This document shows, in pieces, positions 39,201 through 51,200 of a stretch of DNA of 64,000 nucleotides. Positions within the stretch are counted from its first letter, which is position 1. The number at the start of each line of letters is the position of its first letter. Origin of the DNA: Phylloscopus collybita (lineage: Eukaryota; Chordata; Aves; Passeriformes; Phylloscopidae); assembly GCA_027886175.1 (NCBI GenBank), contig JAJNNQ010000002.1, positions 13,051,001-13,115,000 on the forward strand, read 5' to 3'. The notes under the pieces were generated by a model. The model was not told the DNA's origin. It searched no databases and saw only the letters and a list, made by a program, of their open reading frames with translations. A program made the position numbers and the translations under genes.

Positions 39201-42200
39201 GCTCAGCCCGCGGCGCGGCTCGGCAGAGATTCTGCCGCCGCTGAGTTCCAACCACGGCCGGCGGGCCAGGCCAGCTCCGGCTCGGCTTTGGGCGGAGCCG
39301 AGCCAGGCTCCGCTCCGGCCGTGAGCCGCCGAGCCATCCTGCCAGCGCCTCGGAAAAATCATGTGGCTGAGAACAGAGACGGCCCTGCAGCCCCGCACAG
39401 AAAGCAGCCCTGCAACTGGAATTGACAGTGGCAGGGGCTGGAAAAAAGCCAGAGTGGCCGCCGCCTGGTAGAGATCACATGGCCATCCGCAGGCCTGGGT
39501 GAGGTATTAACTTTTTCAGTGCACAGATGAAAGTTGCAATCAATCCTCTCTCAAGTAAAAGAAAAGGAAAGGGTGATGACATGTAAAGAAAACAACATGG
39601 AGAGACCGAGGTCAGTGAAGGGAGTCAAATCCCAGATGGGAGGAGGATGAGGAGATACGTTAGTCTTGGGCTGAAATTCTGTGGTAAGGCAGTGGTGAAG
39701 ATAAAATTGACTTACATCAGACTTTTTTTTTCCCCCTGTAACTCATGGAATGTACTGGGGGGATGTAACGTTCTAACCACAGCCATGAGCAGGGGCACCA
39801 GTGTTGAAGCAAGCAGATGTTGAAGTATCTGTGATCCAATGAGATGCCTGAGGAGAGAGAGATGAGAAACTTTGTCCTAGGGATCGAAGAAAACCTCTTT
39901 TCCCAGAGATAAAAGAACTTTTGTTTCTATACTAGAGCAGCTCATCCTTAAAATTGCACCCCAATAAGCTGGGATGACCCATGGTGGTAGTTGTGGGAAG
40001 ACTTCCAAACTACGGGACGGATTTCACAATTGCAGATTTCTGGGCGGCTATTATTTGTGAAAATTAAAACCACAAGAGAACTATTTCTTGTGGAAAAGTC
40101 TCCATGCCATGGCAGGAGAGACTCCTCTCCTTAAGTCAACTGAAGAAAGATTATTTTAGAAGTGATAAACTGACTGAAAATACAAAATACTGTCTCTTTA
40201 CATTGTCAGTGGGAAAGGAAAGAAGAGTTGGAGGGATGATAAGTTTTCTAAAGATTTATTCTGATTCTTACTGTTCTTCTTTCAGTTCTGTTAATAAAGT
40301 TTTCTTTATACTTTTTAAAGTTTTCAGCCTGCTTTTGCCCTTCTCCAAATCCTTATCTCATAGCAGAAAATGAGTAAATAATTCTAGTGAGTGCACTGGC
40401 GTTGGGCCACCTCAATTCCCAGGACAGAGATGTGCTGAGCCACTGACTGAGATACTGAAGCTCTTGTGGTTTGTCCAAAGAAGTGAAAACTTCATGCATG
40501 GAGCTGTAAGAGGAGTTGCTTTATCTGCTTAGTTTCTTCTGTGTAGTGGAGCATCTCTTGAGGTGAATTGAAATTGATACGAGCAGTAGGTTTACTTTTT
40601 TCAGTGGGGGAAATTTTATGTGGTTACTTTTCATAATATGTGGCTCTTCTAAGGCTCTCTGCACACATGAGTATTTTTGTAATTGGGATGAAAGGCAAAA
40701 CCATGATTTGTGCTTCTGTTTTAAGAATGCTGTTAAGATTTCTTTAAATACAGATTACTTAAGCCTGTTAGTAAAGAAGTATAGAGTACTGGTACTTATT
40801 AAGTTGTGTCCATAACAGGGGTGGATCAGAGAAATTGGAATCCTAATTTAGTGTATTATATCCTTTTCTTCTCTGAAATAAAGAATTTTTTTGGTGTTTA
40901 GAGACACAAGCTGGGATAAATACACCAGGAACCCTTAATAGTATTATAAAACCACGAAGTGTTTCCTTAACTAAAAGAATATTGGCTGTTATTATGCATT
41001 TGATGCAGAATCTTACTGGACTAAGATAAAGCTTAGTTCCCTGTTAGGCAACAAGTTGTAGCTGTGTTATCCTGAAGAATTATTACAGTTTACAAAATAT
41101 TGAGGTCTGACAGCACTAAAAGGTAGAAAATAAATTACTTTGTCCATACCCAGGAGGGAATGCTGCCACACCTTCTAGGTGACATGTGTGTCTGGACTTA
41201 ACAAATGCTGCAGGTCAGAACCAGTGCAGTGAGTTCTGCTTGCAGCTGTGCTATGCGTTATTCTCGTGACTAGTCTCTTTTTGTGAAGAGACTTTTTAAC
41301 CAGGGGACAGATGTGAAATAATGTCTGCAGCTTGATGAAAACATGCTCAAATCCTGTGAATTCTTTTCTCAGAATTACATGTTAGAACACACTTGAATTT
41401 CAGTCTGTGTCAACTTGGCAATTTACAGTAAATCCTGTTTTATAATCTTCTTGATTATTTGTCTTTTTTTTTAAGTAGACGGAAGATCTTAATTGCCCTT
41501 ATTGTACCAAAGTAATTAAATTGAAGTCAGATAGCCAAAGATATAAGATCATATGGATGAGCATCATTCATTCAGTGTTAAAACCAACTACCACTGCTAC
41601 CATTTTGCTGCAGTTCCTGCTTTCAAGTATTTCAGAAATCTGGTTTATAGCGTCTCACTGAGAGATGTATTGGCATAATTATTGTAGCACTGGTTTACTG
41701 AGCACCTGGGAGGAACAGAATAGAAACTTAAGTAACCAGCACTGCTAATAAGGAAAAAAATACCTTGTTATATTGTCAGGAAACCATTTAAAGGCATGCA
41801 CACATCTAGCTGTGTGGGTTTCTGTTAGTAACTGTATGAACCCTACTGGTACTACTCACTGTCTTGGCAGAGCTATGGGGAGAATGGATTGCATTTTTGG
41901 TTTTTGATGGATTAGGAGAAAGAAAGGGAGGATAATGGGAAGCATTGCAATAGATGAGAATGTCTTCAGGAATCATTCACTGGGTAAAAATCGTTGCGTT
42001 TCATTGGTAATGATGACAATGCCTCCGGTCTGGTTTTCTGACATTACTGGCAATAAATGGCCAATGCAAGCAGAGAATAGTACTGGAGTCAGTAGCTGTC
42101 TGCAACTACTTGTTATAATCTGTATGTCTAATCAATCTTAAGTGTCTCTCCAGAAACAAGTAAGTGCGGGTTTGCGTGTCTCGGTGTGCCAGGGACGCCG

Positions 42201-45200
42201 GCAGGAGCGCCGTTGGGAAGCTGCGGGATGTGAGGGGGGTGTGCAAGGGAACAGCGCCACCTGCCCTCCGGCCTGGGCAGCGCACTTCGGCTGCGGCCAT
42301 CCACTCCAGCTCAGGGCTGTACAGTGAGAGCCCTGATTAATTACTTTGCAGAGAAACACACCTCCTTCAACCTTAGCAAGGCTGAGTCCTGGAAATATTT
42401 TCTCAGGTTTTCATTTCACTTTTTTATTTCTAGGAACATCATTTGCAGCGGGCTATCTCAGCACAACAAGTCTATGGAGAGAAGAGGGATAACATGGTTA
42501 TACCGGTTCCAGAAGCAGAAAGTAATATTGCATACTATGAATCTATATATCCTGGAGAATTTAAAATGCCAAAGCAGCTGATTCACATACAGCGTAAGTA
42601 AAGTATCTCATTCATTGAAGTCTGCGTTGAGCCTACTTTCTCTAGGCAGCAACTGGCAGAATGAAGGGTCACAGTCTTAAGCTGCACCAAGAGAAATAAA
42701 GGTTGGATATTATGGAAAGGGTGATAAAATACTGGAATTGTCTGCCTGGGGAGGTGGTAGAGTCACCATCCCTGGATGCCTTTAAAAAAAGATTGGATGT
42801 GGCACTTGGTGTCATGGTTTAGTTGAGGTGTTATGGCATGGGTTGGACTTGATGATCTTGAGGGTTTCTTCCAACCTTGTGATTCTGTGAGAATTTAATT
42901 TTGCTAGTAGTTAAGACACTATTCATAAATGTTTGTTGAGCTCCCATCAAGACTGACTTCTGAAAGTTAATTTTTTTAGCATGTTGAAAAATACTACTTG
43001 CTAAAGAAATATGTTTAATTCTTGTTCAGTAGTAAGAGTTTGGAGGGAAATTGAGATTTGTTAGCAAGCACAGACACAAATCTACTTAAAGAGGAAAATA
43101 CATAATGCATAACTAAGAAACAGAATACCTGTCCTTGAAGGATCATCAGGATAAAATGGCAGTAGAGTGGATTGGAAAGCCAACCAGAAATGACAATAGC
43201 AGTAGAAGTATTTGCCTGTGCCTAGTGCAAGTATTCTACATCTAAAAGCAGATGGAGTTTGATATCACTGATGACTTGCAAATTTGTTGTGGTTTTGTTT
43301 TTGTTGGAAGATAGCAGCTATTTACTATGGATGTGACCCTTCATGTGAGCTCCACGTTACTATAGATAAGTTTGGAAAAAATTATGAAAAATATAGTCTG
43401 TTGCAGAATTCTGTTATATGGTGTAATGAGCAGAATTTAAAAAGTAGTATCTGTGCTATGTAAACATATCTCATGCCTAATTAACTTTGGTTGAATGCTA
43501 GACTTCTGTGTCAATCTGAGCCTCAGTAATGGCTTCAAATATTTGAATTGTCGAAGAGTGTGGGTTGGAAGGAACCTTTAAAGATCATCTAGGTCCAAGC
43601 TCCCTTCAATGAGGGGAGTTCAACTTTTATCAAGTTGCTCTGAGCCTGGTCCAACCCGACTGTGGATGTTCCCAGCTATGGGCATCCATCAGTTTTCTGG
43701 GCAACCTGTTCTAGTGTTTCACCACCTTCATTGTGAAAAAATTCTTCATTCCTACTAGCAGTCTTCCATGTATATATTAAGGTTACCCTTTCCATTCTTA
43801 GTTTCCTTATCTAGCTGTTCTAATAGCTGGAATTGTGAATCTTAAGCTGCAGTGTATTCTACCTAGTTGTTTATTAAAAACAGATGTGTGTTTTCGTGTG
43901 TGCATTTGGAAAGAAATTTGTATCTCTTACCCACCACAGCAATTTGAATGAGGCATGAGAGCTAGGGAGTCATGTTTCAAATGCAGAGTGATGTGTTTTT
44001 GTAGGATACTCTGGAAAACAGTTGTTTGCATTCTGCAGGGCATTACTTTGCTACATAGGGTAGATCATGCTGGGCCAGTGTAGTTTGACTCATCTACATC
44101 ACAGAAATCATTGATGAGAATATATTAAGATCATTGTAGTACAGTCTGCACATGCTTTGCTAGGAGTACCTTTGATGTGTGTTTGGGTTGAAATTTGAAC
44201 TGCTGTTCATACAATACATAAAACTCCAGAATGCTTAGCAGCTTTGAAGATTTTAATGAATTGAGAAATGTCTTACTGAAGTGGTGAGGTAGTAAACTGT
44301 TACCTGGTTTGACCACTAATAAGTTTTCATTGGTTAACAAAACCATAACAAGTAGATGTCAACTTTTATGCCTAATTTTTAACAGGCTAATTTTTTTCAA
44401 GAAAAAAACCTTGATGTTTACATCCATGTGGAAAGTAGCAGTATTACAACATTCAAACAAATAATTTTGGTTTTCTCTTGAGAAGTGTGTGTGCTCTGGG
44501 CATTATTAGAACAAAACATTTCTGTAGTAAAACTAACTTTAATTTTCACTGTATCATTTAGCTTTTAGTTTGGATGCTGAGCAGCCAGATTATGACTTGG
44601 ATTCGGAGGATGAGATCTTTGTGAATAAGTTGAAGAAAAGAATGGACATCTCTCCTTTGCAATTTGAGGAGATGATAGACAGACTCGAAAAGGGCAGCGG
44701 TCAGCAGGTACAACGGTACTTTGAATAAAGAATTTGAAATACACACTCTGTGTATTACTGTATGAAAGTGACATGCTGGGTTTTACATTTAGCCGGTCAG
44801 CCTGCAAGAGGCCAAGCTGTTACTGAAGGAAGATGATGAATTGATCAGAGAAGTGTATGAGTACTGGATTAAAAAGAGGAAAAATTGCCGAGGTCCTTCA
44901 CTTATCCCAGCAGTGAAGCAGGAAAAACGAGATGGTTCCAGCACAAATGACCCTTATGTTGCTTTTAGAAGACGAACGGAAAAGATGCAGACACGAAAAG
45001 TAAGTGTATCAGACCCTCCCTCAGCTTTTCTCTCTTTTCCTTCTCCCTCTTTCAAAAAGTTGTTTATATAAACTATTTGCAAGGTACTGCAACATAATAA
45101 AAATTGGAATGTTTCCTTTTTAATTTGCAAGGGCAAAAAACATAAAATGGCTTTAGTCCCACTATTAAATGAAAGTTTATGTTCACATTTTCACTAAATT

Positions 45201-48200
45201 TACAGTTAAACCTACTTAGGGTGTTGGGAAGCTGTGTATCGTTGATAACGTGCACATGCTTCTCTTTGGTTTAGCACATGACTTGTCTTTTTATTTTAAT
45301 ATACCCAAATTTTAGAACTTAATTCAGATTGTTTAACTTAAATGATGTGGGAAAACACATATTTTATGTATCTACAGAATCGAAAAAATGATGAAGCTTC
45401 TTATGAGAAGATGCTGAAGCTGCGTCGAGATCTGAGTCGTGCAGTAACCATCCTGGAGATGATAAAAAGGAGGGAAAAAAGCAAGAGAGAGTTGCTGCAT
45501 TTAACACTGGAAATTATGGAAAAGAGGTAATGTTTATTGGAAATTTGGTGCAGAAAGCTTTGGAAACTACTTTATGTTTAGATTGCTGCAAATATTTGAA
45601 TAGTAGGAGATTTTAAAAATAATTTCAGATTCTGTTTCACATTTACAGGTTAGCATGTTCATATTTGCCTATGGACAAAAAATAAAACGTTAGGAAGTTG
45701 CTTATTATGGGAGGGTTATTATCATACTAAGCTCCATTGTTTTATTATATGTGTAGATACTTCTAAATGTATTTACTCTGTATATTATAGCAGAAGAGAG
45801 ATCATAGTTTTAAGTGAAGTCGTTTTGTGTGTTAAGTATGTAGATTAAGGAAATCCCAGCTATCTTTAAGGCCAGTTTCAATCATTACCATTCTTCTTTG
45901 ACTTCATGATCTCTATTCTTTGCTAAAAAAGATTGGCCTAATACCCTCTTGAGAAAAACAAGCATTTCATACAGTATTAAATGTGAGAGTCATCCCCAGC
46001 TAGTGCTTCTTTTGCCATCCTGTTGATTGTGTGTGCTGTGGGCCAAATGCTCTGGCAAGTGTCACTTTCCCAGTTGACTGAGGATCGCAATTGCAGCGTG
46101 GAGTTGTCTTTTCAGTTAATAGACTTCTAGACTAAGTATCCATGTTTGAAAGCAGATGTTCTGAGTCAGTACCTTAGAACTGCAGAACTGACTTTTTAGT
46201 CTGTATTTTTAGTGAGACAAGCTGAACTGGTTCTGCCAGGACACTTCTTTTAAGCCTTGAGTATTTTCAGCAGAAACAGAGGGGAGAGAAATCACGAAGA
46301 TTTTTCCAGTTGCTTTTTAAAGAAAATAAGCCATTGAATAGAGGAAAGACTAATACCTCCCTCAGAGCAGAGAACTGCACTTCAACTCAGCATTTGTCAC
46401 AGGACTTGAAATGTAATGTTTCATGGATCTACTAACTGAAAATACTCTGTAACACAAAAGCAGGAGGATTCATGAATAAGGCATTCTGCTTCACTGTTTA
46501 AAACTTTCTGAGTGATAAATGTGATAAATTCTTTAACTGTTACTAGTCCTCAAGGAAGGGGGTTGGTAACCCTCTTCATCTTCTGTTTTTTACAATATTA
46601 CCTTTTGAAGATGCTTTATCTGTCAGCATTACTCATTGCCATGAATTTTCTATATTGTTAGTCTCCTCTGGAATAATACTTTTTATACTCTGTGCTGATG
46701 TACAGGATATCCCTTTACCCCAAGTTGCAAGCATTAATTCGTGTTTTTCAGTTTTTTACCACATGGACATTGTATTCCAACAAAAACTTTATTTTGATTT
46801 CAGGTATAATTTGGGTGACTACAGTGGAGAGATCATGTCTGAAGTCATGGCACAGCGGCAGCCTCTTAAACCCACCTATGCTATTCCCATCATTCCTGTG
46901 ACTAACAGCAGTTCTTTTAAACAGCAAGAAGCTATGGAACTGAAAGAATATAAAGTTAAAGTAAGTAATGTCAATAACCGAGTTACTGTTCATGCTGTGA
47001 AGTATACAAAATACACCATTTTAGGATTGGAGGAGGGAGGAAGCTTTTTGGAACTGGCAATAGGGTAACAAAGCTTCAAGAGAAATAAAATGGCTTTGTT
47101 CTGTTGAAGTTTCAAGGATAACAGATTACCAGCATTCCTCAAGACAGAAGTAAAGGAAGTACAAGCTACAGATAGAAGGACACATACAATTGTGTTCTTA
47201 TTCAGAAGGATGGAAACATTTTTCTTTACTAGTGTCCATAAAGTTAGGATGTCCTGAACAAAACTGTATTTATTATCGTTATACATTGTACAAAGATAGA
47301 ACTAATGATGTGAACACTGTGTATTGTTCTAAGCTATGTAGTTAATTTAATATTGAGGGTTGGGGTTTGTTTTGTTTTTAAAATATGATTCATTGATGAT
47401 TCTCCCTCTGCTGTATATATTTGGTTTCATATTTGAGTGAAGTGTCAAATAATCTTATTTGATTTAGACAGCTGACAAGTACTTTTCTCCCTGCAGGCTT
47501 TAATTTTGTGTCATACAAACCATAGCTACAGTGCGAACAGCTGAGCATGTTAAATAGGTCAGGTAACACAGGATAAATGCTGAGGTATAATTTGAATTTT
47601 AAACCAAGGCAACTTGTAACTGAAGACTATCCAGAGACTGTTCTGACTTTGACAAGGTGGCTTGAGTCAGTGAATTCTTCCACTGGTAGTAAAGCATTGT
47701 CCTTGTGATTGCTGGTGTGTACTTGCCTTTTCAGTGATGTTGGATCAGTGCAGTGTCTCACAGCTTGGAAACTTTCGAAATACTCTTAAATTTGACTTTG
47801 CATAATATGGAGAAATGTGTTTAATTTTTAGAGACTTTTTCAAGATTATAGGTATCTTTGAGAAGTCTATTTTTGCCTTCAGAGCATTGCTTAGTGCTTA
47901 GTAATACCCTGACACTGCATAAATGGTTATCAATTAAAAATGCTAGGAAATAAAAGAGCTGCCTCATGGAGATCATGATACGTATTTTGGTCTCCTTCTC
48001 CAAAGTAGTGCTGTTACCTTAACTGCTAGTGAGTTACCTAGCATAGACTGAGCCAACAGTGCTTGATTCCATGTTCTTTGTTCAATGTTTCTGTTACTGG
48101 AAATGAAATACAGACACTCTGAAATGACTGCATGTTTTACTGTGAACGTGGTAGAGAGATGAGTTCATGTTGTTAGCTTGCTTGTACTTAACTCATACTC

Positions 48201-51200
48201 CTGTTTTAATGTAATTTTTTTCTGTGTGTAATTCTACTCTGCTTTTTATTTTACTTGCAGCAGGATAAACCTGATGTTATTAGACCCAAAAGAAAGTATG
48301 AGAAGAAGCCAAAAGTCTTACCTTCTGCTGCTGCTACTCCTCAACAGACAAGTCCTGCTGCACTGCCAGTCTTTAATGCTAAAGATTTGAATCAGTATGA
48401 TTTTCCTAGCTCAGATGATGAACCTCTTTCCCAGGTAGGACCTCTAGTGTTTTGTGCTGCACTTTGGGAAAAAGAAGTAAAACTCAGGAATTTTCTAATA
48501 CCTCTCCTCATACAACTCTCCATTCCCTTTTTGAAGGTTTTGTCTGGTTCTTCAGAGGCTGAGGAAGAAAATGATCCTGATGGTCCTTTTGCCTTCCGTA
48601 GGAAAGCAGGCTGTCAGTACTATGCTGTAAGTAGAATTTCCTTGTGCATTGTAAGACCGAGTCATTGTGTGAAAACATCCTGTGTTTAATTGTTTAAAAT
48701 TATTTTAAGCCTCATTTAGACCAACCTGGCAACTGGCCATGGAGTAGCCCTAAGGAGGGAAGATTAGGAGATGTGCGTTACAGATACTGCTTAACCACCC
48801 TCACTGTACCCCAGAGGTGTATTGGGTTTGCACGAAGGCGGGTTGGCCGCGGTGGAAGGTAAGTGCTGTGTAATTGTTGCTGGTTTTAAAAACAAAATTA
48901 AAACAGTAATATGCAAAGAAGAACAAAGTCCAAAAAAAAAAAAGGGAAAAAACCAAAAAAATTGAGATATCACAGGGAGATTAGCTGGCTAATGTCTCCA
49001 TTTTTGTTTTGCAAAAGTGGAAGTTGTTTTAGTAATGTTTTCTTAAATATTTCTGGGGGATTTTTATTGCTTTTTTTTTTTTACATGGAAATACATGTAT
49101 ATCTTCAGTTGATCAGTTTGTTTTTAAGTTATTTGCATAGCTATCTTCAAATAGCAGCATTTCAAGATAACAAAAATTGTATTTTGCAAAAAATGCTTTT
49201 CAGAGTTTATACGGTATTTGGTAATTTTGGGAGAGATGCTTGGAAATGATAACTTAAATTTCAAACATTGTGAAAAATATAAATAATTACTTATATTGGG
49301 TATTTTGCTTTTAAGAATCTTTACTGAAAACAATTTATAAATGGTTGAGTCTATATAAGTATGTGACGACTTTAAGAAAATACATTTTGTATTCAATTTT
49401 TATTAAAACTAAGGATGTGATTTGCCTTTCAAATTTATACTTAGCACCTCTTCACATATTAGTAAGCCAGCTTGGCCAGTCAGCAAAGCTGGAATGAGAT
49501 CTGATGGCTCTTACTGGGGTGTTGGGAAGTGGATTTGGAAGTTAATGTGTGGCATCCCTATTGCTTTGGGATGGTTGTAGGTATAGTCAATATATATGGG
49601 AGTAAGGCTTCGGAAAGGAAGTTACTTTAGGAGAACATACAAATCACTTTTTACTTAAGCAATGTCTATTCAGTTTTGTTTTAATTCTGTGTTGTTGAAG
49701 TGTCTTTAATGTATATGTGATGTTGTACCTCAGCTCTTCTTCAGACAGTAGAAGCTAGATTATACCTCAATGTACTACTTACTGAAGTAATACATGGTCA
49801 CGCCTCATGTCAGGGGAGTGTGTTGTAGCATTTTTATCCCTTTGTCATCCACAAGCACACATGTCAAACCGATGCCTTTGTTGGTATTTTCTTGCCACTG
49901 TTTAATTGTGTGCTGTTCTTCTCCTGGTTTCAGGGTGCTACTAGACAGAGCGCATTCGGACTACGATAATGCATTTCATCATCTGGATTTGGAAAGGTTT
50001 TCCTCATCGCAACACTCTTCAATCAGTCAATTTGCCAATACCTCAGAAACAAATACCTCGGACAAATCTTTCTCAAAAGACCTCAGTCAGATACTAGTCA
50101 ATATCAAATCATGTAGATGGCGGCATTTTAGGCCTCGGACACCATCCCTACATGACAGTGACAATGATGAACTCTCCTGCAGGAAATTATACAGGGGTTT
50201 AAATCGAACAGGCACAGCACAACCCGGGACCCAGACATGCAGTACCTCTATACCAAGTAAAAGTAGCAGTGGTTCAGCACATATTGGTATGTTTATTTTA
50301 ACAAACTTGCTTCTAGAAGTCTTAAATTTATGTCAGAAAATCCAGAATATCATTAGGTCATCCATACTTGACATTGTGGTCTATTATGATGGTAATAGGC
50401 CATCTTCATGTATATCTGTTTTTTGCTACGTTGAATTTATTTGCATTTATTGCTAACAGTAGTGTACTTCTTCTGAGATTTATACAAATGCTACAGTGGT
50501 ATGTAATTACAATTTTAGAACTATAAAAGTTGAAAAAACAGTATTGTGGAGGGTTTAAGTTGACTGAATATTTGTATTTTTTGAAATTAAAATACATAAA
50601 TTGAATGTTGTTATAAATACTATGTACCAAATTTTTTGAGTACAAGGTGTGGCAGTGATGGGAAATGTTTAGGTAGAATATTTGCATTTAAAATCTCAGC
50701 ATGCTATGAATTCTTACTTGAACTTAAATGAACTTAAATGCCGTTTCCCAACCAAAAAGTACCCAGCCCACCCTCACTGATGCATCTGCTAATACTTAGC
50801 AAAACTCTTGGACTAATCACCTCTATGTCTTGTCAGCAAGTGGCAGATTACATCTTATAGAACCTAATTACAGATTTGAAGATCTGACTCTGAAAAAATG
50901 TGACGTGGTAGTGGTTTTTAATTGGAATGCTATTGGATAGCATCACTTTTCCTTCTCACTGGGAGACTGGTATTTACATGGCGAGAATGGAACTTACTGA
51001 CTCATAAAAATTCATGAGTTATTTACTGTAAATGTCATCTTTTTATAGAAGGTTAAAGTGATGTAATTTTTTATGAAAAAAACCCCCAAACCTTAGAAGT
51101 TCATCATGGTTTTGTAAGGAGCCTCTAGAATCATATTTTCCTTGCCATTTTTAATTATGGCTTTGGAAATGAATCAGAAAACATGGATAGTGTAGGAGTG

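Larger units (their letters stand above)
15223..42433 (+). other. EPC1: EPC1 intron 1 (27.2 kb)
   Basis: The intron begins GTACGT and ends TTCTAG. Contents listed separately: SINE at 16223, CR1 pieces at 22635 and 36490, a 172-bp duplicated segment at 20489 and 24731, an LTR-like block at about 38978-40425, and a CpG patch at 42160-42310. I saw no supportable gene on either strand in 16400-20480, 24910-36480 or 40430-42150. The open frames there are short, lack recognisable domains and are at chance length. Confidence 0.85.
42594..44561 (+). other. EPC1: EPC1 intron 2 (2.0 kb)
   Basis: It contains two CR1 pieces in opposite orientation and no other feature I can support. Confidence 0.9.

Noticed and set aside
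39087..39398. 103-codon - strand frame
   Set aside because: It is inside the CpG-rich LTR-like core; composition explains the open frame.
46655..46803. 5' extension of exon 6 into intron 5
   Set aside because: An open frame only. The TTTCAG acceptor at 46803 and the phase-2 junction reproduce KRYNLGDY as in the family.
49794..49933. 5' extension of exon 10 into intron 9
   Set aside because: The frame is open, but the TTTCAG acceptor at 49933 fits the family protein exactly at RVLLDRAHSDYD, and the upstream residues have no counterpart in EPC1.
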